Assembly: GCA_937927335.1 (NCBI GenBank)
Contig: CALBDU010000054.1
Coordinates: 1-64,000, forward strand
Reading direction: 5' to 3'
Length of the DNA: 64,000 nucleotides
Source: an uncultured Clostridium sp.
GTDB lineage: Bacteria > Bacillota > Clostridia > Clostridiales > Clostridiaceae
The stretch's first letter is position 1; each line of letters starts with the position of its first letter. The notes beneath the pieces were generated by a model, which was given only the letters and a program-made list of their open reading frames with translations, searched no databases and had not been told where the DNA came from. Of the stretch, positions 1 through 7,848 are shown in pieces. The position numbers and the translations under genes are program-made.

Positions 1-25
1 AAGGGCTACGCCCGGAAAAGCAAAA

Positions 26-54
26 CCTCCGGCTAGGCCGGAGGATATTTATTT
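26..54 (+). terminator. Terminator of an upstream gene outside the window
   Basis: An 8-bp GC-rich stem (CCTCCGGC at 26-33 with GCCGGAGG at 37-44) closes a 3-nt loop and is followed by ATATTTATTT. It fits an intrinsic terminator of a gene left of the window. No coding region is seen in bases 1-116. Confidence 0.75.
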
Positions 55-81
55 GCCTTTAAAGAAATAAATCTATATAAT
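53..81 (+). promoter_or_regulatory. Sigma-A promoter of the Rrf2-family gene
   Basis: TTGCCT at 53-58 and TATAAT at 76-81 are separated by 17 bp, a near-consensus housekeeping promoter. It lies 35 bp upstream of the GTG start at 117. Confidence 0.7.
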
Positions 82-116
82 GAAAACATATAGATTTTGT
101 AGGAAAAGGTGATTTT

Positions 117-551
117 GTGAAGATATCAACAAAAGGAAGATATGGCCTTAAAGCAATGGTAGACCTGGCTATGTGCGCTAAATCAGAGGCGGTGACGCTG
201 AAAAGCATATCTGACAGACAGAATATATCAGAAGGTTATCTGGAACAGATATTCTCCGCCTTAAGAAAAAGCGGCCTGGTTACGGGCAGAAAAGGATCTC
301 AGGGAGGATATTCCCTTTCAAAACCCCTAAATGAAATAACTGTAGGGGAAATCCTTAATGCTCTCGAAGGTGATGTGAATATGGTGGACATTATCAGAGG
401 TTTTCCATATGACACCCTGGATGAATGCATCAATAAAAATGTATGGAGTGTTATCAATGAAAATATAAATTCTTTTTTTGACTCTGTTACTTTGGAGAGT
501 TTGGTGGAAAACTATAAAGTAGATAAAGAAACAATAATGTACTATATATAA
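117..551 (+). CDS. Rrf2-family transcriptional regulator (CymR-like)
   Basis: This 144-residue protein is a winged-helix repressor of the Rrf2 family. The N-terminus (MKISTKGRYGLKAM) and the wing segment (GLVTGRKGSQGGYSLSKP) are typical. It lacks the three clustered cysteines that hold the Fe-S cluster in IscR and NsrR, so it is closer to CymR, the cysteine-metabolism repressor that works in complex with CysK in Firmicutes. Translation starts at GTG 117 behind an AGGAAAAGG site. It stands just upstream of tcdA and a large sulfur operon, and cysK lies 24 kb away in the same window, which supports a sulfur role. That role is inferred; a general Rrf2 regulator of Fe-S biogenesis remains possible. 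Confidence 0.8.
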   Translation: MKISTKGRYGLKAMVDLAMCAKSEAVTLKSISDRQNISEGYLEQIFSALRKSGLVTGRKGSQGGYSLSKPLNEITVGEILNALEGDVNMVDIIRGFPYDTLDECINKNVWSVINENINSFFDSVTLESLVENYKVDKETIMYYI

Positions 552-567
552 ATATGGAGGGACCATA

Positions 568-1326
568 ATGGCACAGCATTCATTATCCAGAACGGAATTG
601 TTGATTGGAAAAAATGGAATTAATAAATTGAAGAACAGTAAGGTGGTTGTTTTAGGTATAGGAGGCGTTGGAAGCTTTGCTACAGAGGCATTAGCCAGGG
701 CAGGGGTAGGAAGTCTGGTAATTGTTGATGACGACACAATTTGCCTAACAAACATAAACAGGCAGATAATTGCGGATTATAATACCATAAATAAAAATAA
801 AGTGGATGTGATGAAGGACAGGATTTTATCCATAAATCCGAAATGCAGCGTAATTACTCATAAAACCTTTGTTACTAAAGAAAATATAGCAGAAATAATT
901 ACTGAAGACGTGGATTATGTGGTGGATGCCATAGACACAATATCTACAAAAATAGAGCTGGCCATTTGGTGCAGGGACAACAACATAAGGCTTATCAGCA
1001 GTATGGGTACGGGGAACAAGCTTGACCCCACCCAGTTCAAGGTTACTGATATATATAAGACTAAAATATGTCCTTTGGCCAAGGTCATGAGGCGGGAGCT
1101 GAAGAAAAGGGGATTGGAAAGCCTGAAGGTGCTTTATTCACCAGAGGAGCCGATTAAACCTATATCTCAGGAAATGAATGCCTGCAGGGATAACTGCATC
1201 TGCGGAGAAGGCAGCAGCAAGAAATGCAAGGTTAAAAGACAGACTCCTGGAAGCATTTCCTTTGTGCCTCCGGTAGCTGGCATGATAATAGCAGGTGAGG
1301 TTGTAAAAGACCTGATAAAACAATAA
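568..1326 (+). CDS. tcdA: tRNA threonylcarbamoyladenosine dehydratase (TcdA/CsdL)
   Basis: This 252-residue E1-like ThiF/MoeB-fold enzyme converts t6A37 of tRNA to its cyclic form (ct6A) using ATP. The adenylate-binding loop GIGGVGSFATEALARAG is near residue 30. The family segment SMGTGNKLDPTQFKVTDI and the PLAKVMRRELKKRG stretch that mark TcdA against other E1 enzymes are present. A cysteine cluster (CRDNCICGEG...C) sits near residue 210. The ATG follows a GGAGG site 16 bp downstream of the Rrf2 gene, so the two are probably co-transcribed. Length is normal. Partner sulfur-transfer genes (csdA, csdE) are not visible. Confidence 0.88.
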   Translation: MAQHSLSRTELLIGKNGINKLKNSKVVVLGIGGVGSFATEALARAGVGSLVIVDDDTICLTNINRQIIADYNTINKNKVDVMKDRILSINPKCSVITHKTFVTKENIAEIITEDVDYVVDAIDTISTKIELAIWCRDNNIRLISSMGTGNKLDPTQFKVTDIYKTKICPLAKVMRRELKKRGLESLKVLYSPEEPIKPISQEMNACRDNCICGEGSSKKCKVKRQTPGSISFVPPVAGMIIAGEVVKDLIKQ

Positions 1327-1334
1327 AAAAAGTA

Positions 1335-1363
1335 TTGACATCTGATCGATGGTTAATTATAAT
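1335..1363 (+). promoter_or_regulatory. Sigma-A promoter of the SAM-riboswitch sulfur operon
   Basis: A perfect TTGACA (1335-1340), a 17-bp spacer and a perfect TATAAT (1358-1363) stand about 45 bp upstream of the first SAM-I aptamer. This is probably the main promoter for the operon up to 10.8 kb; no comparable promoter is seen before the second riboswitch. Confidence 0.85.
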
Positions 1364-1406
1364 GTAAATAACATATAGGAATACTAGGAATTAAATTAAA
1401 TATAGT

Positions 1407-1565
1407 CTTATCAAGAGAGGTAGAGGGACTGGCCCGATGAAACCCGACAACCAGCATTCTCATTCGAATGTAGTGGTGTCAATTCCAGCAGGCATTGCCT
1501 GGCAGATGAGAAAATGAAAGCTAAGTCCTTTTGCACTCATCTGCAGGAGGACATTTTTATTTTTA
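1407..1565 (+). ncRNA. SAM-I (S-box) riboswitch 1 with terminator platform
   Basis: The aptamer has the S-box core: AAGAGAGG, GAGGGACTGGCCC, GATGAAACCC and ACAACC, with P1 formed by CTTATC (1407-1412) and GATGAG (1505-1510). Downstream, an 11-bp terminator stem (1525-1535 with 1542-1552, two G-U pairs) is followed by ATTTTTATTTTTA. An antiterminator pairs GCAGATGAG (1502-1510) with CTCATCTGC (1536-1544). P1 and the antiterminator compete for GATGAG, so SAM binding should expose the terminator and switch transcription off. It controls the yezD-like gene and possibly everything after it. Confidence 0.95.
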
Positions 1566-1576
1566 GAGGTGGTAAA

Positions 1577-1732
1577 ATGAATGAGACCAAAATAAAAAAA
1601 GGCATCTCGGATGAAAATTTAAAGACATTGCTTAGCAGTATAAATTTGATCAGGTACGGCTCGGTAACCCTGGTTATTCAGGATGGAACCGTGGTTCAAA
1701 TTGAAAAGCATGAAAAGATGAGGCTTGTATAA
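1577..1732 (+). CDS. YezD family small protein (DUF2292)
   Basis: A 51-residue protein whose core (IRYGSVTLVIQDGTVVQIEK) matches the YezD/DUF2292 family. These tiny proteins are often found in S-box or cysteine-regulated operons and have no assigned activity. I start it at ATG 1577 behind GAGGTGG. An in-frame ATG at 1514 would lie inside the riboswitch expression platform and has no ribosome binding site. It sits between two SAM-I riboswitches, which strongly ties it to sulfur amino acid supply. Confidence 0.85.
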   Translation: MNETKIKKGISDENLKTLLSSINLIRYGSVTLVIQDGTVVQIEKHEKMRLV

Positions 1733-1759
1733 ACTTAAACCAAAATTTAATATAAACAT

Positions 1760-1916
1760 CTTATCAAGAGCGGTGGAGGGACTGGCCCAATGAAACCCGA
1801 CAACCAGCATTCCCATTCGAATGCAATGGTGTCAAATCCTGCAGTCTGATAATCAGGCTGGAAGATAAGTAACGGAAATTCAGCTTCCTGTTGTTTATCT
1901 TCAGGAAGTTTTTTAT
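1760..1916 (+). ncRNA. SAM-I (S-box) riboswitch 2 with terminator platform
   Basis: A second complete S-box aptamer follows the yezD-like gene. P1 is CTTATC (1760-1765) with GATAAG (1864-1869), and the core blocks AAGAGCGG, GAGGGACTGGCCC and ATGAAACCC are present. The platform has a 7-bp terminator stem CTTCCTG (1884-1890) with CAGGAAG (1902-1908) followed by TTTTTTATT. An antiterminator can pair AAGATAA (1862-1868) with TTATCTT (1895-1901). No good promoter lies between the two switches, so they appear to act in series on one transcript. Confidence 0.94.
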
Positions 1917-1946
1917 TACAAATAAATTTGTGGAAAGGAGAATAAT

Positions 1947-2366
1947 ATGGGTTTAAGCAGCGTTGTACAGGATTTTTTGAGCAAGGGCTTGGAATGCTCA
2001 GTTGAAAACAGCCTTGAAGCAGGGTCTCCAAAGTCAGAGACTCATGCCTTCAAAGTAAAAGCAGAGAACATATTGATTATTACCGAAAAGGAAAAGGAAA
2101 TAAGCCTTGGAAAATTCATTGAATATTTCAAGGCAGGCCCACGAATGTTGAGCAGACAGGAAACTAAGGAATTAACAGGGCACCCGGCAGGCTGTTTAAG
2201 CCCATTTGGATTAAAAAGCCCCCTAAAGGTCTACTTGGATGTTTCCTTATTGTCAGATAACCATATCTCAGTTTCTGCGGGCATGAAAAATTTTGTGGTT
2301 AAGGTTTCTCCGGGAGATATAGAAAAGCTCACCGGTGGTCAGTGGATAGACATATGTAAAAATTAG
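1947..2366 (+). CDS. YbaK/ProX-fold protein, shortened and probably non-catalytic
   Basis: This 139-residue protein has the YbaK/aminoacyl-tRNA deacylase fold, seen in GHPAGCLSPFGL and KVYLDVSLL. Active YbaK proteins are about 155-160 residues and remove Cys from Cys-tRNA(Pro) with a conserved lysine in an xIAKTLxFK segment. Here that N-terminal part looks about 20 residues shorter and the matching stretch reads SETHAFKV, so the lysine seems lost. It may bind rather than hydrolyse its ligand. It is the first gene behind SAM-I riboswitch 2, with a GGAG site before the ATG. Fold call good; activity uncertain. Confidence 0.75.
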   Translation: MGLSSVVQDFLSKGLECSVENSLEAGSPKSETHAFKVKAENILIITEKEKEISLGKFIEYFKAGPRMLSRQETKELTGHPAGCLSPFGLKSPLKVYLDVSLLSDNHISVSAGMKNFVVKVSPGDIEKLTGGQWIDICKN

Positions 2367-2377
2367 GGGGAATAATA

Positions 2378-2671
2378 ATGAATGCATTGATAGTAGGGGG
2401 AGATAATCTGGGTACCATTCCAGATAGACTTCACAAAAAGGGCTTTGACAATATTGAGCATATCAGCGGCAGGAAAGGCTGGGGCAAAAAGGACAGCATA
2501 CTGCTAAGGTCGGGCAGGGCCGATCTGGTTATTGTATTTGTAGACTTTTTAAGCCACAGGGTGGCAAAAAGCGCAAAGGAAATAATAAGAGAGCTGGATG
2601 CAAATGTAATATATACAAAACGATCCTGGTCCCATTTGGAGGACCAGTTCGAAAAAATAAATTTTAGTTGA
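2378..2671 (+). CDS. DUF2325 domain protein
   Basis: A 97-residue protein matching DUF2325: it begins MNALIVGGDNLGTIPDRL and contains the FVDFLSHRVAK segment and the conserved Lys-Arg-Ser stretch near the C-terminus. The fold is Rossmann-like and the function is unknown. It starts 11 bp after the YbaK-like gene behind GGGGGAAT and belongs to the SAM-regulated operon. No metal-binding cysteines are present. Confidence 0.75.
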   Translation: MNALIVGGDNLGTIPDRLHKKGFDNIEHISGRKGWGKKDSILLRSGRADLVIVFVDFLSHRVAKSAKEIIRELDANVIYTKRSWSHLEDQFEKINFS

Positions 2672-2764
2672 CCAGAAAACTGGAGACTAATCTTTCTTAA
2701 CTTTCAGGGTTAGGAAGGGTTGGTCTTTTTGTTTATAAAAGATAAATGTGTAGGAGGAATAAGT

Positions 2765-3778
2765 ATGGCATATTTAACAAAAAGAGAACGAATTATTAAT
2801 GCATTGAAGGGTGAAGAGGTGGACAGGGTTCCAATAAGCCTGTGGCTCCACCATCCAGATAAGGACCAGGACCCAAGGGCTTTGGCAGAAACGCAGGTTG
2901 CGTTTGCCAGGAAGTATGACCTTGACTTTATCAAGCTTACCCCATTTGGCTTGTACAGTGTCCAGGACTGGGGCTGCAAAGTAAAATTTACATGCACCAA
3001 AGATAAGGTGGCAGTGGTGGAGGACCATGGAATCAAGCATGTCAGTGACTGGAACAAGCTTCAGATATTCCCGGAATATTACGGTACCTGGGGAAAGCAG
3101 GTACAGCTGGCAGCTCATACAAAAAAACTGCTAAGAGGCAATGACATCCCCTTTGTCCAGACAATATTCAGTCCGTTAACAACAGCCTGGAAGCTTGCAG
3201 GAGACCGTCTATTTCAGGATATGAGGGAAAATCCTGAAATAGTGCACAATGCCCTGAGGGTCATCACAGAAACTACAGTAAATTTTATAAAAGCCAATAT
3301 TGAGGCAGGAGTAAGCGGTTTTTTCTTTGCCACACAATGTGCCACTACAGACCTTTTAACAGCTGAAGAATACGAGGAATTTGGCGCAAAATATGACCTT
3401 AGGCTCTTTGATGAATATAAGGACATAACTTTCTTTAATATAATTCACATACATGGAAAGAATGTGCTCTTTGACAGACTGGCAAAGTATCCTGGAAACT
3501 GCATAAACTGGCATGACAGGCTGGTGGGGCCATCTCTTAAGGAAGCAAGAAGCATAACGGACAAATGCCTGCTTGGAGGCATAGAAGAGAATACTGTACT
3601 GTTAAACGGCAGTGCTGACCAGGTGCAAAACCATGTGAGAGAAGCAATAGAGCTTGGAGGAACCAGGAAGCTTATCATAGGACCAGGCTGTGTGGCAGAC
3701 CCAAGGACGTCTGAGGAAAACTATTTTGCAGCGAGGCTTGCACTGGAACAGTTCATCAAGCAGGCAGCAAACTACTAG
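2765..3778 (+). CDS. Uroporphyrinogen decarboxylase-fold protein (MtaA/CmuA-type methyltransferase family)
   Basis: A 337-residue TIM-barrel protein of the UroD superfamily. The N-terminus (LTKRERIINALKGEEVDRVPI) and the late block LLGGIEENTVLLNGS ... LIIGPGCVADPRTSEENY match the methyltransferase branch (MtaA, CmuA, MtbA) better than haem HemE, because the GPGC motif is a zinc-thiolate type element. No haem genes are nearby. ATG 2765 follows AGGAGGAAT; an upstream in-frame ATG at 2720 lacks a site. Its place in a SAM-regulated sulfur operon suggests transfer of a methyl group from a methylated sulfur compound or to a thiol. No corrinoid protein gene is adjacent, so the methyl carrier is unknown. 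Confidence 0.75.
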   Translation: MAYLTKRERIINALKGEEVDRVPISLWLHHPDKDQDPRALAETQVAFARKYDLDFIKLTPFGLYSVQDWGCKVKFTCTKDKVAVVEDHGIKHVSDWNKLQIFPEYYGTWGKQVQLAAHTKKLLRGNDIPFVQTIFSPLTTAWKLAGDRLFQDMRENPEIVHNALRVITETTVNFIKANIEAGVSGFFFATQCATTDLLTAEEYEEFGAKYDLRLFDEYKDITFFNIIHIHGKNVLFDRLAKYPGNCINWHDRLVGPSLKEARSITDKCLLGGIEENTVLLNGSADQVQNHVREAIELGGTRKLIIGPGCVADPRTSEENYFAARLALEQFIKQAANY

Positions 3779-3788
3779 AGGTGGATAA

Positions 3789-4955
3789 ATGAAATATGAC
3801 TTTGACAGCCTGGCAGCAAGGCAAAATAAGGATTCAGTTAAATGGAGCTGCGGTGATAACTTGATTTCAATGGGAATTGCGGACATGGATTTTGACACAG
3901 TTCCTGAGGTAAAGGAGGCAATTGCCGAAAGAGCCTTAGATGGTATTTATGGATATTCTGAACTTCCGTCAGGTTATCATGATGCCGTAATAAACTGGTT
4001 GGAGAGAAGACATAAATGGAAAATTGAGAAGGAATGGTTATGCATAAGCCCAGGGATAGTTACAGCAATAAGTATTGCAATCAGTGCCCTGACCCACCCT
4101 GGTGACAAAGTACTGGTACAATCCCCTGTGTATTACCCCTTCTTTAGCTCCATAACCAGGAATGGGTGTGAAATAGTTAATAACCCTCTTATATTTGATG
4201 GGGACAGGTACAGTATGAACTTTGAGGATCTGGAAAATAAGGCTGCCGATGAAAGGGTAAAGCTTCTAATACTATGCAACCCCCATAATCCTGTAGGCAG
4301 GGTGTGGAAAGAGGAAGAACTGCAGCGCATTGGGGGCATATGCATAAAAAATAATGTACTGGTGCTGGCAGATGAAATCCACATGGATCTGGTTTATAAG
4401 GGGAACAGCTATACACCCTTTGCATCTTTGTCAAAGGAATTTGAAGAAAACTCAATAACCTTCACTGCTCCCAGCAAAACCTTCAATCTGGCTGGCTTGC
4501 AAACCTCAAATATAATAATTCCGGATAAATGGCTCAGGCAGAAATACAAGATATCCCTGGAAAATATAGGAGTGTCAAGGCTAAATCTTTTTGGAGGCAC
4601 AGCCTGCAAATCTGCTTATACTCATGGTGAACACTGGCTTTCAGAAGTCCTTGAATATATTGAGGGAAATAAGAATTTTGCAATTAATTATATTAAAGAC
4701 AAAATTCCTCAATTAAAGGTGATTGAACCTGAAGGCACATATCTTCTGTGGATTGACTGCAGGAAGCTTAAACTGAACAATGAAGAACTGAAAAAATTTA
4801 TGCTCAATGAAGCAAAAATAATATTTAATGAGGGATATATATTTGGTGAAGGCGGCACGGGCTTTGAAAGAATGAATATAGCCTGCCCCAGAGCTGTTTT
4901 GGAAGAAGCATTAAATAACCTGAAAAAATCAGTAAATAAAATTACAAACGGATAG
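3789..4955 (+). CDS. patB: PatB/MalY-type cystathionine beta-lyase (C-S lyase)
   Basis: A 388-residue fold-type I PLP enzyme that cleaves C-S bonds of cystathionine or related S-conjugates to give a thiol (homocysteine), pyruvate and ammonia. It shows the MalY/PatB N-terminus with GIADMDFDTVPEV, the cofactor loop CNPHNPVGRVW, LADEIHMDLVY, and the PLP-lysine motif TAPSKTFNLAGLQ near residue 230. It lies 10 bp behind the UroD-fold gene with GAGGTGG before the ATG. Length is normal. With the next gene it would form a cystathionine route to methionine; the exact substrate is not fixed by sequence. Confidence 0.87.
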   Translation: MKYDFDSLAARQNKDSVKWSCGDNLISMGIADMDFDTVPEVKEAIAERALDGIYGYSELPSGYHDAVINWLERRHKWKIEKEWLCISPGIVTAISIAISALTHPGDKVLVQSPVYYPFFSSITRNGCEIVNNPLIFDGDRYSMNFEDLENKAADERVKLLILCNPHNPVGRVWKEEELQRIGGICIKNNVLVLADEIHMDLVYKGNSYTPFASLSKEFEENSITFTAPSKTFNLAGLQTSNIIIPDKWLRQKYKISLENIGVSRLNLFGGTACKSAYTHGEHWLSEVLEYIEGNKNFAINYIKDKIPQLKVIEPEGTYLLWIDCRKLKLNNEELKKFMLNEAKIIFNEGYIFGEGGTGFERMNIACPRAVLEEALNNLKKSVNKITNG

Positions 4956-4966
4956 GAGTGAAGATA

Positions 4967-6117
4967 ATGTTACCCGATGGCTGTTGTTTGGATACAAATT
5001 TAGTACACGGATTTAAGGGAGGAGATGAAAAAACTGGCGCTGTAAGCTTCCCTATTTACCAGAGCGCCACCTTCAGGCATCCTGCTTTAGGTGAAAGCAC
5101 TGGGTATGACTATTGCAGGTCACAAAACCCAACCCGTGAGGAGCTTGAAAATACTATAGCAAAAATTGAAGGGGGAAAGGCAGGTTTTGCTTTTTCCTCC
5201 GGCATGGCAGCCATAGCTGCAATCCTCACCATCTTCTCCCCGGGAGATCATATAATTGTTTCCGATGATCTTTATGGAGGAACCTACAGGCTGTTTGAGG
5301 ATATTTATAAAAAATATAATATTGAAGCTGAGTATATAGATACTACAGACCTGAATAATACCGCCAGAAGTATAAGAAATAATACCAGGGCCATATTTAT
5401 TGAAACACCATCAAATCCAATGATGAAGGTCACTGATATAAAAAAAACAGCAGCTCTTGCAAAAGCAAAGGGGGCAATTACTATTGCAGACAATACATTT
5501 TTAAGTCCATATTTCCAAAGACCCCTGCTGCTTGATGCGGATATTGTAGTGCACAGCGGCACCAAATTTCTTGGAGGGCATAATGATACTTTAGCAGGGC
5601 TTATTGCTGTTAAAGAGGAAAAAATGGCTGAGGAGATAAAATTTGTACAGAATTCCGTGGGAGGTGTGCTGGCTCCCTTTGACAGCTGGCTTATATTAAG
5701 GGGAATTAAAACTTTGGCTGTTAGAATGGAAAAACAGCAGCAAAATGCAATAACAATAGCCAATTGGCTTAAGTTAAGGACGGAAGTGGTTAAGGTTTAC
5801 TATCCGGGGCTGCCGGACCATGAAGGCTATGAAATATCAAAAAAGCAGACTGACGGATTTGCTCAATGATTTCATTCACCGTTAAAAATGCTGAAATGGT
5901 AAAAACCATACTGAAAGGTGTAAAGGTAATTACTTTTGCAGAGAGTCTTGGGGGAGTTGAAAGCCTTATAACCTATCCTTATGTGCAGACTCATTCAGCC
6001 ATACCAAAGGAGATAAGGGACAGACTTGGAGTTACTGATAAGCTCCTGAGGCTTTCTGTAGGTATAGAAAATGCTCATGACCTGATTAAGGATCTGGAGC
6101 AGGCATTTATATTATAA
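4967..6117 (+). pseudogene. Cystathionine gamma-synthase/lyase family gene split by a -1 frameshift
   Basis: Two consecutive reading frames together make one transsulfuration PLP enzyme of about 380 residues. The first (4967-5869) holds the PLP domain with SQNPTREELE, ETPSNPMMKV and the PLP-lysine block HSGTKFLGGHNDT. It ends right after KKQTDGFAQ. The second (5866-6117) continues the family pattern with MISFTVKN, FAESLGGVESLITYP, TDKLLRLSVGIENAHDLIKDLEQA. The two overlap by ATGA, and normal homologues read straight through (xGFxGMISF). One base appears missing near 5864-5866. I prefer ATG 4967 behind GGAG over GTG 4958. It may be a real mutation, a sequence error, or two coupled polypeptides; no slippery heptamer is present. 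Confidence 0.85.
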
Positions 6118-6130
6118 GAGGAGTATTGAT

Positions 6131-6883
6131 ATGGTAAAGCTTGAAAATATTCATAAATACTTTGGAAAAAATGAAATATTGAAAGGAATAAACCTGCAGG
6201 TGAACAAGGGAGAGGTGCTGGTAATTATTGGCCCCAGCGGGTCAGGAAAGACTACCTTGCTAAGATGCATAAACTATCTGGAAAAACCAGATCAGGGAGA
6301 GGTTAATGTAGGGGGATTTAATATTGAGGCTCACCACCATGGCAAAAGGGACATTTTACAGCTGAGAAAAAAAACCGCTATGATTTTCCAGAATTATAAT
6401 TTGTTTAAAAATAAAACCGTATTGGAAAATGTTATGGAGGGTCTTGTAGTATCCCAAAAGGTTCCCAAGGCTGAAGCCAGAGAAATCAGCCTGAAGTTTT
6501 TAAAAAAGGTAGGACTTTATGAAAAAATAAATTTTTATCCATGCCAGCTTTCAGGGGGACAGCAGCAGAGAGTGGGAATTGCCAGAGCACTGGCTCTTAA
6601 TCCGGATGTTATTTTATTTGATGAACCAACCTCAGCCCTGGACCCGGAGCTGGTTTACGAAGTGCTTTCAGTAATCAGGGAAATTGCCAGAGAAGGCATA
6701 ACAATGATTATAGTGACCCATGAAATGGGGTTTGCCAGAGATGTGGCCAGCCGGGTGGTTTTTATGGAGGACGGTACTATCGTTGAAGAAGGCACACCAA
6801 AAGAGGTGTTTACCAGTGCTAAAGAAAAACGCACAAGAGAGTTTTTAAGAAGAATAACCAACCAGCCTGAATATTTGATATAA
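6131..6883 (+). CDS. Amino-acid ABC transporter ATP-binding protein
   Basis: A 250-residue polar amino acid type ATPase (GlnQ/TcyC class). It has Walker A GPSGSGKTT near residue 37, the Q-loop FQNYNLFKNKTVLENV, signature LSGGQQQRVGIARAL, Walker B VILFDEPTSALDPE and the H-loop VTHEMGFARDVA. It begins 13 bp after the split transsulfuration gene behind AGAGGAG. With the following binding protein and two permeases it forms an importer that, given SAM-riboswitch control, probably takes up cystine, methionine or a related thio-amino acid. Ligand not determinable from sequence. Confidence 0.88.
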   Translation: MVKLENIHKYFGKNEILKGINLQVNKGEVLVIIGPSGSGKTTLLRCINYLEKPDQGEVNVGGFNIEAHHHGKRDILQLRKKTAMIFQNYNLFKNKTVLENVMEGLVVSQKVPKAEAREISLKFLKKVGLYEKINFYPCQLSGGQQQRVGIARALALNPDVILFDEPTSALDPELVYEVLSVIREIAREGITMIIVTHEMGFARDVASRVVFMEDGTIVEEGTPKEVFTSAKEKRTREFLRRITNQPEYLI

Positions 6884-6933
6884 CTTATTTTCAATAATTT
6901 ATATAATAATTAAAACTTTAAGGAGGATGTAAA

Positions 6934-7788
6934 ATGAAGAAAAAATTATTGGCACTTACCCTTGCAGTTGGTTTGCTTTTTAGTATTACAGGCTGCTCAA
7001 AATCCCAGGCATCAGACAAAACTAGTGATGGAAAGACCATTGTTAAAGTAGGAGTGAGCAACGACATTACCCCGCCATTCTGGTATGCTGATTCCAACAA
7101 TAAGCCTATAGGCTATGATATAGATTACCTCAATGAGCTGGAAAAGAAATTGCCTCAGTATAAATTCGTATATGAATGGGGAGACGAGGAAGCACAGCTT
7201 CTGGCAACTGAAAATGGAAATTACGCCTTTACCTTGGGATTTTTCTTTAAAACCCCGGAAAGGGCAGAGAAATTCCTATATCCGGATAATCCATTTGGAT
7301 ATTCTGTAACAGCACTGATAACCAAAAATGACAGAAATGACATAAAGTCCCTTAATGACATGGTTGGAAAGAAATTCCCTCCAATGTCTGCATCAGGGGG
7401 ATTGAGAAGCATTCTTAACAACTATAATACACAGCATCCGGACAAACAGCTTACTTTAGAAAGTATAGACAAACCGTCTACTTCGGACAACTTAAAGGCA
7501 GTGGCAGAAGGAAAGGCAGATGCAATATTTTTAAATATGGTTACCTTTGATGCAGCAAATAAAAAGCTTAATCTGCCCCTTAAAGTAGGCGGGGTTGTTT
7601 CCAAAGAGCCTGTTTACCTGGTTTTCAATAAAAATCAGACAGAACTTCAAAAGAACATTGATGCAGCTACTGTGGAGCTTACTAATGACGGAACCCTTTC
7701 CAAGCTTGCAGAAAAGTGGTTTAAGGTGGACTTCTTCAAAGGACTTGATTATATAAACAAGGGATATCAATACAATCAGAAAAATTAA
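6934..7788 (+). CDS. Amino-acid ABC transporter substrate-binding lipoprotein
   Basis: A 284-residue extracellular binding protein with a lipoprotein signal (LLALTLAVGLLFSITGC, lipid-anchored Cys near residue 21). The mature part is a family 3 solute-binding (SBP_bac_3) protein: DITPPFWYADSNNKPIGYDIDY at the start of the domain and LSKLAEKWFKVD at the end. It follows the ATPase by 50 bp with GGAGG before the ATG. A hairpin after its stop codon (7798-7827) may stabilise its message so that it outnumbers the membrane parts. Confidence 0.88.
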   Translation: MKKKLLALTLAVGLLFSITGCSKSQASDKTSDGKTIVKVGVSNDITPPFWYADSNNKPIGYDIDYLNELEKKLPQYKFVYEWGDEEAQLLATENGNYAFTLGFFFKTPERAEKFLYPDNPFGYSVTALITKNDRNDIKSLNDMVGKKFPPMSASGGLRSILNNYNTQHPDKQLTLESIDKPSTSDNLKAVAEGKADAIFLNMVTFDAANKKLNLPLKVGGVVSKEPVYLVFNKNQTELQKNIDAATVELTNDGTLSKLAEKWFKVDFFKGLDYINKGYQYNQKN

Positions 7789-7797
7789 ATTATTAAA

Positions 7798-7827
7798 CTG
7801 GTGGACTTGCACTTACTTGTCCACCGG
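7798..7827 (+). promoter_or_regulatory. Intercistronic hairpin after the binding-protein gene
   Basis: CTGGTGGAC (7798-7806) pairs with GTCCACCGG (7819-7827), a 9-bp stem with one G-T pair and a 12-nt loop. No T-run follows, so it is more likely an mRNA-stabilising or processing element than a full terminator. Confidence 0.55.
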
Positions 7828-7848
7828 TATATATAACGAGGTGCTGAA

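Noticed and set aside
5840..5870. Programmed -1 frameshift in the transsulfuration gene
   Set aside because: No slippery heptamer and no stimulatory hairpin are seen at the junction; mutation or sequencing error is simpler.
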